Source of the DNA: Frankia sp. QA3
GTDB taxonomy: Bacteria > Actinomycetota > Actinomycetes > Frankiales > Frankiaceae
Assembly (NCBI RefSeq): GCF_000262465.1
Contig: NZ_CM001489.1
Coordinates: 4,877,243-4,941,242, forward strand
Direction of reading: 5' to 3'
Length of the DNA stretch: 64,000 nucleotides
Shown here: one piece after another, positions 25,579-35,305 of the stretch
How the letters are laid out: every line of letters starts with the position of its first letter
Numbering within the stretch: position 1 is the stretch's first letter
Position numbers and translations under genes: made by a program
The notes under the pieces: model-generated
Databases searched by the model: none
The model's input: only the letters and a program-made list of their open reading frames with translations
Told to the model about the DNA's origin: nothing

Positions 25579-26681
25579 GCCCGTTCGACCGGCTCGTCCG
25601 CGAGCTCGACGGGACCGACGCCTACGCCGTCCTCGGTGTGAGCCGCTCCGCCGACCGCGCCGAGATCCGCCGCGCCTACCGGGCCCGGGTCCGCGCCCAC
25701 CACCCGGACAACCCGGTCAGCCGGCATCCCGGCTCGATCCGCACGATGCAGCTCATCGTCGCCTCGCACGAGCTGCTCGACAAGTGGCGCGCCGACTACG
25801 ACGCCCACACCGGCCGCCCCCACCGGGACGCGCACGCCACCCGCCCGCCCAAGGACACCCACACCACCCCACCGACCCGGGACGTCCGCGCCACCCCACC
25901 GTCCGGGGAGGTCCGCGCCACCCAGCCACCCACGGACGCCCGCGCCCGGCACCCCAGCCGCCGGGTGGCGGGCGGCGACGACACCACCGGCCACCACTTC
26001 TTCTCCAGCGGTCACCACTACTCGACCGGCTATCCGACGAGCCGGTTCCAGGGGCCGGGCACCCACCCCCACCGCCGGGCGGCCTGGTCGACGTCCCCGC
26101 CCACCCGGCCGACCGGCGCACCCGTCGGCAGCGCCCGACCGACGGGCCCCGGCGTCGATCTCGGCACCCACACCGGTCCCGCCGCCCACGCCGACTCCAG
26201 CGCCGCCACAGACTCCACCGCCCCCGCCGGCTTCAGCACGCGGGCTGCCTTCAGTACACGCACCGGCTTCAGCATCCGGACCGGCTTCAGCATCCGGACC
26301 GAGAACGGCACCCGAACCGAGAACGGCGTCCATCCCAATGCCAGGACCCGGCACGCACCGGATCCCCGGCCCTGGCCGCCGACCCGCCCGCCCGCGGGTG
26401 GCGGGGATCGGCTGCCGCAGCGGCGGGCGCCCAGCCACCGGGCCGTGCGGGTCCGCAACCACCTCGGCCTGTCCATCGTGGCGACCATCCTGTGTGCGCC
26501 CGTCGGGGCGTTCGGGCTGGTGTACTCGCTGCGGACCACCGACCGGCTCGCCCGGGGCGACGTGGCCGGGGCGCGGCTGGCCTCGCGGCGCTGCCGCGTC
26601 TGGTGCCTGGCCGCGACCGCCGCCGGCGTCGTCATCCTCGGCGTCCTGGCCGCCGTCGGGGGCCGTAACGGCCCGGGCTGA
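25575..26681 (+). CDS. J-domain (DnaJ-like) protein with C-terminal CD225/dispanin membrane domain
   Basis: The protein has 368 residues. Residues about 14-70 are a J domain (AYAVLGVSRSADRAEIRRAYR) with the HPD tripeptide at 43-45, required to stimulate Hsp70/DnaK ATPase. A disordered region of about 210 residues follows, rich in Thr/Pro/His/Arg, with tandem motifs such as FSIRTG and TRTENG. The last 75 residues match the CD225/dispanin fold: LSIVATILCAPVGAFGLVYS, a loop with RGDVAGARLASRRCRVW, then a second helix. This would anchor a DnaK-recruiting J domain at the membrane. Two stand-alone CD225 proteins lie 2-3 kb downstream. The GTG start is inferred from the J-domain start and its GTGA overlap with the leader frame. 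Confidence 0.75.
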   Translation: MSPFDRLVRELDGTDAYAVLGVSRSADRAEIRRAYRARVRAHHPDNPVSRHPGSIRTMQLIVASHELLDKWRADYDAHTGRPHRDAHATRPPKDTHTTPPTRDVRATPPSGEVRATQPPTDARARHPSRRVAGGDDTTGHHFFSSGHHYSTGYPTSRFQGPGTHPHRRAAWSTSPPTRPTGAPVGSARPTGPGVDLGTHTGPAAHADSSAATDSTAPAGFSTRAAFSTRTGFSIRTGFSIRTENGTRTENGVHPNARTRHAPDPRPWPPTRPPAGGGDRLPQRRAPSHRAVRVRNHLGLSIVATILCAPVGAFGLVYSLRTTDRLARGDVAGARLASRRCRVWCLAATAAGVVILGVLAAVGGRNGPG

Positions 26682-26747
26682 CGGCAGCCCGATCCTTACG
26701 GCAGCCCGATCCTTACGGAGTGCTGCCGATCCCGGCTCCGCCGCCGA

Positions 26748-27482
26748 ATGGACCGACGGCGGTGTTCACTGAACGATGTGGCATCCGACGGCACGCCGGT
26801 GGGACGACGGGTCGTCCTCGGCATGATCACCCTCGGTGCCGCGGGGGTCGCCTTCGGGGCGCCGGTGGAACGCGCCGTCGAGCGGGTGGTCACCCCGATC
26901 CGGGAGAAGGACCCGACGGGGCTGTCCGACCTCGTGCCCGTCGGGGGTTTCCGCTATTACACGGTGACCTCCAGCGTCCCCAGGCTCGGCCCGAACGACT
27001 ACCGACTACGCCTGCACGGCCTGGTCGACCGGCCGCTGACGCTGACGCTGGCCGACCTCGGCCGGATGCGGCAGACAACCCTGGTCCGCGACTTCCAGTG
27101 CGTGACGGGCTGGCGGGTCGCAGCGGTGCACTGGTCGGGCGTGCTACTGCGCGACCTGCTCGCCGCGGCCGGCGTCCAGCCCACCGCCACCGCACTGACC
27201 TTCCGTTCCTTCGACGGTCTCTACGACGAGAGCCTCACTCTCGCCCAGGCCACCCGGCCGGACGTCCTGGTAGCGCTGACCATGCTCGGCGCGCCGGTGA
27301 CGCACGACCACGGCGGCCCCGTCCGGCTGTACGTGGCGCCGATGTACGGCTACAAGTCGATCAAATGGCTGGACGAGATCGAGGTGGTCGACGCGGTCGC
27401 CCCGGGCTACTGGGAGCGCCAGGGGTACGACGTCGACGGCTGGGTCGGCCGGTCGAACGGGCGTGCCGATGAAGCCGTCTGA
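26748..27482 (+). CDS. molybdopterin-dependent oxidoreductase (MsrP/YedY-like, sulfite oxidase family)
   Basis: The protein has 244 residues. A twin-arginine-like start (GRRVVLGMITLGAAG, Arg20-Arg21) suggests Tat export of a folded cofactor protein. The sulfite-oxidase-family core includes the molybdenum-binding Cys118 in DFQCVTGW, the loop VHWSGVLL, and GGPVRLYVAPMYGYKSIKW near the C-terminus. Close relatives reduce oxidised methionine in exported proteins or oxidise small molecules; the substrate here is unknown. It overlaps the next gene, a cytochrome-b-like membrane protein, by 14 bp. The pair thus resembles MsrPQ, in which the membrane partner feeds electrons to the enzyme. The start is uncertain: a GTG ten codons downstream is also plausible. 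Confidence 0.83.
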   Translation: MDRRRCSLNDVASDGTPVGRRVVLGMITLGAAGVAFGAPVERAVERVVTPIREKDPTGLSDLVPVGGFRYYTVTSSVPRLGPNDYRLRLHGLVDRPLTLTLADLGRMRQTTLVRDFQCVTGWRVAAVHWSGVLLRDLLAAAGVQPTATALTFRSFDGLYDESLTLAQATRPDVLVALTMLGAPVTHDHGGPVRLYVAPMYGYKSIKWLDEIEVVDAVAPGYWERQGYDVDGWVGRSNGRADEAV

Positions 27483-28266
27483 CCCTCCGCCGCCGACCGC
27501 CCTCGCGTCGGGCCTGGTCCGCCGGTTCGGCCGAGTGCCCCGGTGGGTGCACTGGTCGACGGCGGCCCTGATGGGCTGCTGCCTTCTCACCGGCGCCACG
27601 CTCTACCTGCCGCAGCTGGCCCGGTTGGTGGGTCGCCGCCAGCTCGTCGAGACCGTTCACCTCTACGCCGGGCTCGCCCTGCCGGTGCCGATGCTCGCCG
27701 CGGCCGGTTCGGCCGGCTACCGCCGCGACCTGCGGGCGCTCAACCGGTTCACCGCGGCCGACCGCGCCTGGCTGCGCGCCAGCCTGCGGTTCGGCTCATG
27801 GCGGCGGGCCGCGGCGCGGGCCCGGATCGCCCCCGGCGTCGGGAAGTTCAACGCCGGGCAGAAGCTGTTCGCCGCCTTCGTGGCGGGGGGCGCCCTGGTG
27901 ATGCTGGGCACCGGTGTGATCATGCAGTGGGGAGCCGGGCCGCTGGGCCCGATCCCGGTCGGCTACCGCACCGGCGCCACGTTCGTGCACGACCTGCTCG
28001 CCTACGGCCTGTTCTTCGGAGTCGTCGGGCATCTGTGGATGGCGGCCCACGACCCCGTCGCGCGGGTCGGGATGCGCACCGGCACGGTGCCCGTCTGGTG
28101 GGCCGCCCGGGAACATCCCGCGTGGTCGCCGGGGGCGGCCGGACCGGACCACCCCGCGCCGACGGGCGAGACCGCCGGCCGCGACGGCGGCACCAGTGCC
28201 AGCGGCGGCACCAGTGCCAGCGGCGGCGGCGGGATCAGTCGTTGCGCGACGCGATCGCCACAATGA
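27469..28266 (+). CDS. cytochrome b-type membrane protein, partner of the molybdoenzyme
   Basis: The protein has 265 residues. It has about four membrane helices: STAALMGCCLLTGATLYLP, LYAGLALPVPMLAAAGSA, FAAFVAGGALVMLGTGVIM and LLAYGLFFGVVGHLWMAAH. Histidines in WVHW, TVHLY, FVHDLL and VVGHLWMAAH are placed to bind two haems, as in formate dehydrogenase gamma and b561-type subunits. It overlaps the preceding molybdoenzyme gene and probably passes quinol electrons to it. The tail is a disordered Gly/Ser/Thr repeat (GGTSASGGTSASGG). Its last 32 bp overlap the end of the convergent dispanin gene. The ATG at 27469 is chosen over a GTG two codons upstream. Confidence 0.8.
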   Translation: MKPSDPPPPTALASGLVRRFGRVPRWVHWSTAALMGCCLLTGATLYLPQLARLVGRRQLVETVHLYAGLALPVPMLAAAGSAGYRRDLRALNRFTAADRAWLRASLRFGSWRRAAARARIAPGVGKFNAGQKLFAAFVAGGALVMLGTGVIMQWGAGPLGPIPVGYRTGATFVHDLLAYGLFFGVVGHLWMAAHDPVARVGMRTGTVPVWWAAREHPAWSPGAAGPDHPAPTGETAGRDGGTSASGGTSASGGGGISRCATRSPQ

Positions 28267-28750
28267 TCACAATGGCCACGATGTAGACCAGCAGGACCGC
28301 CACGAAGGCGATGAGCGAGACGATGCACCAACGTCTGGCCCGGCCCGACGCCTCCCGGGCACCCGCGAGGTTGCCGACCTGCAGCCGGGTCTGTGCCTGC
28401 GTGGCGTAGACGATCGCCACGATCCCCGTGGGCAGACAGCACAGCAACGTCGCGACGAGCGACTGCCACAGGTAGGTCCGGATGGGCCGGTCCGCGGCAG
28501 GCGTCGGGACGGCAGCCGGCAGTTGCTGCGGGTAGCCGCCGGGCTGACCGGACCCGTCCGGCCAGCCCGGGACGCCCGGCGGCCCCGAGAAGTCCGACCA
28601 GCCCGAGCCAGCCGACCGGGTCGAACTGTCCGGCCAGCCTGAACTGTCCGGCAGGCCCGTGGTGGTGGGGTCGGCGGGGCGCGGGTTCCACGGCGAGGGC
28701 GAGCCGACGTCGGACGGGTCCGGTCGCTCATCACCGGGCGGGCTGGTCAC
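28235..28750 (-). CDS. CD225/dispanin family membrane protein
   Basis: The protein has 171 residues. An N-terminal Pro/Ser/Gly/Trp-rich region of about 85 residues carries short repeats (GWPDSS, GWSDFSGPPG). The CD225 domain follows: LWQSLVATLLCCLPTGIVAIVY (intramembrane helix with a CC pair), the cytoplasmic loop GNLAGAREASGRARRW, and a terminal helix VLLVYIVAIVIIVAIAS. CD225 proteins are found in eukaryotic IFITMs and many bacteria; in IFITMs the domain changes membrane curvature and fusion, but bacterial roles are unknown. It is 12 bp downstream of a second CD225 gene, so the two form an operon. The GTG start has weak ribosome sequence. Confidence 0.83.
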   Translation of the reverse strand: MTSPPGDERPDPSDVGSPSPWNPRPADPTTTGLPDSSGWPDSSTRSAGSGWSDFSGPPGVPGWPDGSGQPGGYPQQLPAAVPTPAADRPIRTYLWQSLVATLLCCLPTGIVAIVYATQAQTRLQVGNLAGAREASGRARRWCIVSLIAFVAVLLVYIVAIVIIVAIASRND

Positions 28751-28762
28751 CGGCGGGCGCTC

Positions 28763-29401
28763 TCAGACCGCGATCGGCCCGAGCGTCGAATACGACGTGC
28801 CCGAGCTGCTGTCGAAACCGCCGGCCGCGGCCACGATGATGACGACGATCACCGGCACGAGGGCGGCAAGCGCCGAGATGATGCACCACAGCCGCGCCTT
28901 CTTGGAGGCGTCGAGCGCGCCGTTGACGTCGCCGATCTGCCGGCGGCCGTCGACCTTGGTCGCGTAGACGATCGCCACGACCCCCGCGGGCAGGCAGCAC
29001 AGGATTGTCACGACGATCGACTGCCACAGGTAGGTCGGGATCGGTCGGCCGTACGGCGGCGGCGGGCCGAATCCGCCGGGGCCGCCGAAACCTCCGGGAG
29101 CCCCGTAGCCCGGGGGCGCGCCGTAGCCCTCCGGGCTTCCGAAGCCCTGCGGCGCGCCATACCCACCCGGCGGCGGTCCATAGCCCGGCGCGGGGGCCCC
29201 GTAGCCGCCCTGGCCGTAACCGCCCTGGCCCTGGCCGTAACCGTCCTGGCCGTAACCGCCCTGACCCTGGCCGTATCCGCCCTGACCCTGGCCGTATCCG
29301 CCCTGACCCTGGCCGTAACCGCCCTGGCCCTGGCCGTAACCGCCCTGGTCGTGACCGCCCTGCGGATACCCGCCCGGCGGGTACTCGGGTGGCTGGGACA
29401 T
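28763..29401 (-). CDS. CD225/dispanin protein with YGQG-repeat low-complexity N-terminus
   Basis: The protein has 212 residues. Residues about 5-65 are near-perfect repeats of GGYGQGQ, followed by YGAP/GFG-type repeats to about residue 120. The CD225 domain then reads LWQSIVVTILCCLPAGVVAIVY, loop GDVNGALDASKKARLWCI, and a second helix VPVIVVIIVAAAGG. The tyrosine/glycine/glutamine-rich tail is similar in composition to prion-like domains that phase-separate, although its behaviour here is untested. The ATG at 29401 has AGGAG nine bases upstream. It is the first gene of a two-gene dispanin operon, and it shares its membrane domain with the J-domain protein at 25575. Confidence 0.86.
   Translation of the reverse strand: MSQPPEYPPGGYPQGGHDQGGYGQGQGGYGQGQGGYGQGQGGYGQGQGGYGQDGYGQGQGGYGQGGYGAPAPGYGPPPGGYGAPQGFGSPEGYGAPPGYGAPGGFGGPGGFGPPPPYGRPIPTYLWQSIVVTILCCLPAGVVAIVYATKVDGRRQIGDVNGALDASKKARLWCIISALAALVPVIVVIIVAAAGGFDSSSGTSYSTLGPIAV
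29211..29350. repeat. 21-bp-type tandem repeats encoding GGYGQGQ
   Basis: CCCTGGCCGTAACCGCC-like units repeat with a period of about 21 bp inside the dispanin gene. The copies are very similar at the DNA level, so copy number may vary between strains. Confidence 0.75.
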
Positions 29402-29992
29402 ACGGTGCACTCCTGATGTCGGCGGGGCGGCCGGGCCGAAGCCCGACCGCCGCCGCGCCTGGCTGCCATGACCACCGGGGCACCAGACCAGGTGTCGCCG
29501 GCTCGCGCCGGCCATGCACCCCGATCCCCGCGAAATCCCGTGGGTCACCGACGTGAACCACCACGGCGCCCCAGTCCGCGCGCACATTGTGACACAACCG
29601 GGATCTCTCTCCGCCATATGTCCACACCACGCGGCGCGATCGGAACGACCGGACCGCCAGGCCCTTGGACCGGCGAGCGGGCGGGGGTCCCCGAGGGGGC
29701 CGCCGAACCCATCAAACACACGACTCCCACAAGACACTCACATGGTTCGGGAGCCACCAGCCCGGACGAATCGCCCATAGCGCTCGACCAGGGACAACGG
29801 TTCAGATTCCGTCCGTGTAGGGTCTCGTCATATCTAACTAGGCAGGCAGCCGGGGCACCGAGGGGGTAACCCGGCGGCCAACCCATACATCTCAGGCCGC
29901 TGCGCGACATGGAGGTCATCAGCTTCGACGCCGAAGCAGGGACCCGGGGGGGTTCTGACGACGCCACCGCCACGCACGGAGGGATATCAGCG
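29402..29992. other. 590-bp divergent intergenic region
   Basis: It lies between the dispanin operon (minus) and the GH26-like gene (plus) and must contain both promoters. The stretch near 29800-29850 is relatively AT-rich (CATATCTAACTAGG) and may be a promoter. About 150 bases of leader with several G/C-rich inverted segments precede the GH26 start, but I could not match them to a known riboswitch. Confidence 0.5.
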
Positions 29993-31327
29993 GTGAAACA
30001 CCGACCGGAGGGCAACCCCAGCCCACCCAGAGCCCGAGCCGGCTCCCGACGTCGACGCCGCCGTCCATACCACCCTGCCTGGATCGCCTCACTCGGCGTT
30101 CTGGCCCTGATGGCCGCCGCCCTTGGCTGGAACATCGCCCCCGAGCGCGACTCGGTCGGCGAGAGCGGATCCACCACCGTCGAGGCAGCCGCCGCCCACG
30201 TGAACTCGCGCCCCCGCGGCGGCGATCCGAAGGCGACGCCCAGCGCGTCGACGCGGACGCGCGGCACGGGTCGCGGTCACGTCGTGGCCTCGCCGTCCCC
30301 CAGCCGGCCGGCCGCGGGTGCGGGGACCAGCACGACCGTTGCGAAGCCGGCGGCCCCGACCACCACCAGGCCGGCGGCCCCGACCACCAGGCCGCCGACG
30401 CAGCCCCCGGTCGTCCAGATACCCATCGTGCCCGTCAGCGGCGGGGGCGGCTCCGTGCCCGGCGGCATGAGCGGCGTCTCCGCCGGCTCGATGACGCAGG
30501 TGCGAGCGTGGGAGAGCTTCCGCGGCTCGCCCGTCAACGCCGTGCTCACCTTCACCGACCGGTCGAGCTGGCAGACCATCACCAACCCGTGGGTCGGCAG
30601 CGGGCCGGAGAAGTTCTCGACGTTCAACGGCACGTGGATCATCTCGCAGCCCTTCTACCCGACCGGCGGCGGCGACATGAACTCGTGCGCGAGTGGCGCC
30701 TACTCCAGCCGCTGGGCCGACTTCGGCCGCTGGCTGGTCAACAAGGGCCGCCCGGCGAGCATCGTCCGGCTCGCCTGGGAGTTCAACGGCAACTGGTTCC
30801 CCTGGTCGGTGTCCAAGACGAACGCCACCACCTGGGTGAACTGCTTCCGGCAGGTCGTCAGCGCGATCCGCTCGACGGACCCGCAGGCCCGCATCGACTG
30901 GGCGCTCAACGCCCACAGCGGCGGCGCCTGGTCGGTGTACCCGGGTGACCAGTACGTCGACATCATCGGGATCGACACCTACGACCAGTGGCCGGCGAGC
31001 ACCACCGACGCGGCCTTCGCCAAGCAGTGCGCCGAGGCGACCGGGCTGTGCTCGGTGATCGCGTTTGCGCGGGCGCACGGCAAGCAGTTCTCAGTCCCGG
31101 AATGGGGCCTGGTCGGCAGGTCCGACACGGGCGCGGGCCGGGCCGGGCAGGCCGGCGGGGACAACCCCGTCTACATCCGCAACATGTACCAGACGTTCGC
31201 CGCGAACCGGGACGTGCTCGCCTACGAGACGTACTTCAACAACTCCGAGGCCGGCAACGTGCACTCGTCCCTGGTCGGCCCGAACGAGAACCCGAGCGGC
31301 GCCGCCAGCTACGCCTCGCTGTGGTGA
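29993..31327 (+). CDS. exported GH26-like glycoside hydrolase
   Basis: The protein has 444 residues. A very basic N-terminus (RRRRRR) and one hydrophobic helix at about 29-47 form a signal anchor. Then comes a Pro/Thr linker of about 80 residues (TTTRPAAPTTRPPTQPP). The C-terminal TIM-barrel resembles GH26 mannanase-like enzymes: Glu263 in RLAWEFNGNWFPW is the likely acid/base and Glu370 in SVPEWGL the likely nucleophile, with IDTYDQW between them. Such enzymes cut beta-mannan or related polysaccharides outside the cell; the substrate here is unproven. The GTG at 29993 has GGAGGG nine bases upstream, which I prefer over the ATG at 29909. It is a single-gene unit with a long leader. Confidence 0.82.
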   Translation: MKHRPEGNPSPPRARAGSRRRRRRPYHPAWIASLGVLALMAAALGWNIAPERDSVGESGSTTVEAAAAHVNSRPRGGDPKATPSASTRTRGTGRGHVVASPSPSRPAAGAGTSTTVAKPAAPTTTRPAAPTTRPPTQPPVVQIPIVPVSGGGGSVPGGMSGVSAGSMTQVRAWESFRGSPVNAVLTFTDRSSWQTITNPWVGSGPEKFSTFNGTWIISQPFYPTGGGDMNSCASGAYSSRWADFGRWLVNKGRPASIVRLAWEFNGNWFPWSVSKTNATTWVNCFRQVVSAIRSTDPQARIDWALNAHSGGAWSVYPGDQYVDIIGIDTYDQWPASTTDAAFAKQCAEATGLCSVIAFARAHGKQFSVPEWGLVGRSDTGAGRAGQAGGDNPVYIRNMYQTFAANRDVLAYETYFNNSEAGNVHSSLVGPNENPSGAASYASLW

Positions 31328-31450
31328 ACCGGGTGGCGGCCCGCCGCGGTGATCGCGCCGGGCCGCCACCCACCACCCACGCGCACCATGCGCCGACCGC
31401 CGACCGCCGACCGCCGACCGCCGGACGGGGCGGGCGGACGCCGACGGCGG

Positions 31451-31930
31451 TCACAGCCGGATCGGCGCCGTCGGCGGTCCCGCTCGCAGCCAGCCGTCGA
31501 CGAGGTCGACCAGGCACGTCGGGTACACGGTCTGCTCCGTCGCCCGCAGCTCGGGCACGGTCCACCAGGCCCAGCCGAGGATCGACCGGCGCTCGATCTC
31601 CGTCCAGGACGACGGGTCGAGTTCGAGGCGGTGCGGGACCCGCGCGACGAAAAACGTCTCGAACTGCCGGTACTCGCGGCCCAGGTAGGTAAACGACGTC
31701 CGGCGGGTGGCGACCGCCGGCCCCGGGTCGGGGAGGCGGTACCCGACCTCCTCGAACACCTCCCGGACCGCGGCCTGCTCGGTGCTCTCCCCCGAGTCGA
31801 GGCCGCCGCCGGGCACGTGCCACCACTGCGGCGCGACGTCGAGGGTCGGATCATGTGACCTGAGCAGGAGTACCGCGTCGGAGGGGTCGACGAGCACGAC
31901 CCGCGCGGCCAGGCGGGTTTGCGGGGCCAT
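31451..31930 (-). CDS. Nudix hydrolase
   Basis: The protein has 159 residues. The Nudix box is complete: GGGLDSGESTEQAAVREVFEEVGY fits G-x5-E-x7-REUxEExGU, spanning about residues 41-64. Nudix enzymes hydrolyse nucleoside diphosphates linked to another group, using Mg2+ bound by the box glutamates; the substrate cannot be told. A WWHVPGG motif before the box and PQW are typical of bacterial MutT-like members. The ATG at 31930 has GAGG eight bases upstream. Upstream, between it and the next gene, lies a duplicated inverted repeat (32048-32092). Confidence 0.88.
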   Translation of the reverse strand: MAPQTRLAARVVLVDPSDAVLLLRSHDPTLDVAPQWWHVPGGGLDSGESTEQAAVREVFEEVGYRLPDPGPAVATRRTSFTYLGREYRQFETFFVARVPHRLELDPSSWTEIERRSILGWAWWTVPELRATEQTVYPTCLVDLVDGWLRAGPPTAPIRL

Positions 31931-32047
31931 GCCGCCAGCCTCGCAGCCCGCGCCTCCTCAGATGCCCCCCACCGACACCCCGACCCCCCTATGTGGCGCG
32001 AATCGCCGCCGGCCAACCACCCACCTGGCCGGCCAACCGGCCGCCAC

Positions 32048-32092
32048 GCTTATCCGGAGGGATAAGCCGCCATGCTTATCCGGAGGGATAAA
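32048..32092. promoter_or_regulatory. duplicated inverted repeat GCTTATCC-GGAG-GGATAA
   Basis: Two copies of the 18-bp unit GCTTATCCGGAGGGATAA start 26 bp apart (32048 and 32074). Each is an imperfect palindrome of TTATCC and GGATAA around GGAG; the first copy extends to a full GCTTATCC...GGATAAGC dyad. They lie 118-162 bp before the Nudix start. Paired dyads of this kind are usual for repressor operators, or they could be a small mobile repeat. Confidence 0.5.
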
Positions 32093-32166
32093 TCGGACGC
32101 GGAAGGGCTCCGGATATGCAGGGATCGAGGCCGGATCGTGGCCAAACCGAGCCAGGCCAGGCCGGG

Positions 32167-32826
32167 CTAGAGGCCGACGGGGGTGGCGCGCAGGCTCTCG
32201 ACGTCGTCGTCGGCGCCGCGCAGCTCGACCCGCGCGACCTCGCTGCGCCCGAACGCGTAGAGGACGAGCTCCTCCGGCGGGCCCATGATCTCCACGGCCG
32301 GCTCGCCGGCGTGCAGGGTACGCCGGCCCGGCCGGTCTGTGCGCTCCGCCACGACGCCGAGGCCGGCCCGGCGGAACCCGGCGAATCCGATCAGCCGCAG
32401 GGCCGCCCACATCGCGTCGCGGCTCGTGTCGTCCAGCTCGCGCGGCTCCCAGCCGACGTCCGCGCGGCGGATGTCCTCGACGTGGACGAAGAACTCGATG
32501 AAGTTCGCCGCATCGTCGATCAGCCCGAGGCGAGTCGGCTGCCACCACGGTGGTCCGGCGCGGAAGGTCTCCACCAGCTCGGGATAGGTGTGGCCCCGCA
32601 TGGTGGCCCGCTCGGCCCACTCGGTGATGCCGTGCAGGCTGTTGATGACCAGGCCGGGCGCGGCCCAGGGCACCCGCTCCCGGGTGACGAGGTGCGCGGC
32701 CAGATCGTGGTTGGTCCACCCTGTACAGAGGGTGGGATGACCTGGGCCGAGGTCGGTGAGCAGATCCGCGAGCGCCTGCCGCTGCGCACGGGCGCGGCGC
32801 TGGGCGGGTTCCGGTCCGGTCGCCAT
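32167..32826 (-). CDS. TIGR03085-family metal-binding (maleylpyruvate isomerase N-like) protein
   Basis: The protein has 219 residues with a DinB-like four-helix metal-binding fold: CTGWTNHDLAAHLVTRER carries the first His pair, and FIEFFVHVEDIRRA supplies another. This matches the actinobacterial family TIGR03085 related to mycothiol-dependent maleylpyruvate isomerases. The reaction is unknown; by family it may use mycothiol. The ATG at 32826 is chosen; a GTG three codons earlier is possible. It is encoded on the same strand as the Nudix gene, with a 236-bp gap, so the two are probably separate transcripts. Confidence 0.8.
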   Translation of the reverse strand: MATGPEPAQRRARAQRQALADLLTDLGPGHPTLCTGWTNHDLAAHLVTRERVPWAAPGLVINSLHGITEWAERATMRGHTYPELVETFRAGPPWWQPTRLGLIDDAANFIEFFVHVEDIRRADVGWEPRELDDTSRDAMWAALRLIGFAGFRRAGLGVVAERTDRPGRRTLHAGEPAVEIMGPPEELVLYAFGRSEVARVELRGADDDVESLRATPVGL

Positions 32827-33053
32827 GAGCCGCACTCTAGGCGACGGCGGCCGTCGCGGGGCGCACCGCGATCGGCGTCGCGCATCGATTCCGTAATCTT
32901 CGCCCCGCCCGGGACCGGTAGGACGGCCACCCCCGGCAGGTCATCCGCCCAGCGGACGGCCGGCCACGCCGAGGCCACCGCCGGCGCCGGTGAGATGTCC
33001 CACCAGCGCGGTGTCGCCCGGCGGTGCGGCCGCGGACGGCGGGCCGGGCGGGC

Positions 33054-33490
33054 CTACTGCCCGGGCAGGCGGGCGACCGTCACGAAGAAGTCGTCGATGT
33101 GGCGCACCACAGCCACGAACCGGTCGAAGTCGACCGGCTTGGTGATGTAGGCGTTGGCGTGCAGGTCGTAGCTGCGCAGCACGTCCTCCTCCGCCTCGGA
33201 GGTGGTGAGCACCACCACCGGGATCCGCCGCAGCCGCTCGTCGGCCTTGACCTCGCGCAGCACCTCCCGCCCGTCGCGGCGCGGCAGGTTCAGGTCGAGC
33301 AGGATCAGGTCGGGGCGGGGCGCGCCCGCGTACTCTCCCTCGCCGCGCAGGTAGGCCAGCGCCTCGACGCCGTCGCTGACCACGTTGAGGTGGTTGCGCA
33401 GCTTGTGATCCTCGAACGCCTCCCGGGTCATCAGCACGTCCCCGGGATCGTCCTCGACGAGAAGCACCTCGACAGGGACGAGCGGCTCGC

Positions 33491-33494
<4 letters not shown>
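33054..33494 (-). CDS. stand-alone receiver-domain response regulator (Rcp1-like)
   Basis: The protein has 146 residues and consists only of a receiver domain: LLVEDDPGDVLMT supplies the acidic pair, LILLDLNLPRRDG the phosphoacceptor Asp, LTTSEAEEDVLRSYDLHANAYITKP the switch Thr/Ser and Lys. This is the pattern of Rcp1-type regulators that pair with CHASE or phytochrome-like kinases. There is no output domain, so it likely signals by protein contact. Its GTG start at 33494 overlaps the kinase stop (GTGA) and has GGAGG eight bases upstream inside the kinase gene. It is the last gene of a three-gene phosphosignalling operon. Confidence 0.9.

Positions 33495-35304
<1,810 letters not shown>

Positions 35305-35305
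<1 letters not shown>

Noticed and set aside
29402..29992. Riboswitch before the GH26-like gene
   Set aside because: A GGCAGCCGGGG segment recalls part of a c-di-GMP riboswitch, but the other conserved blocks are absent, and the ydaO blocks are also missing.
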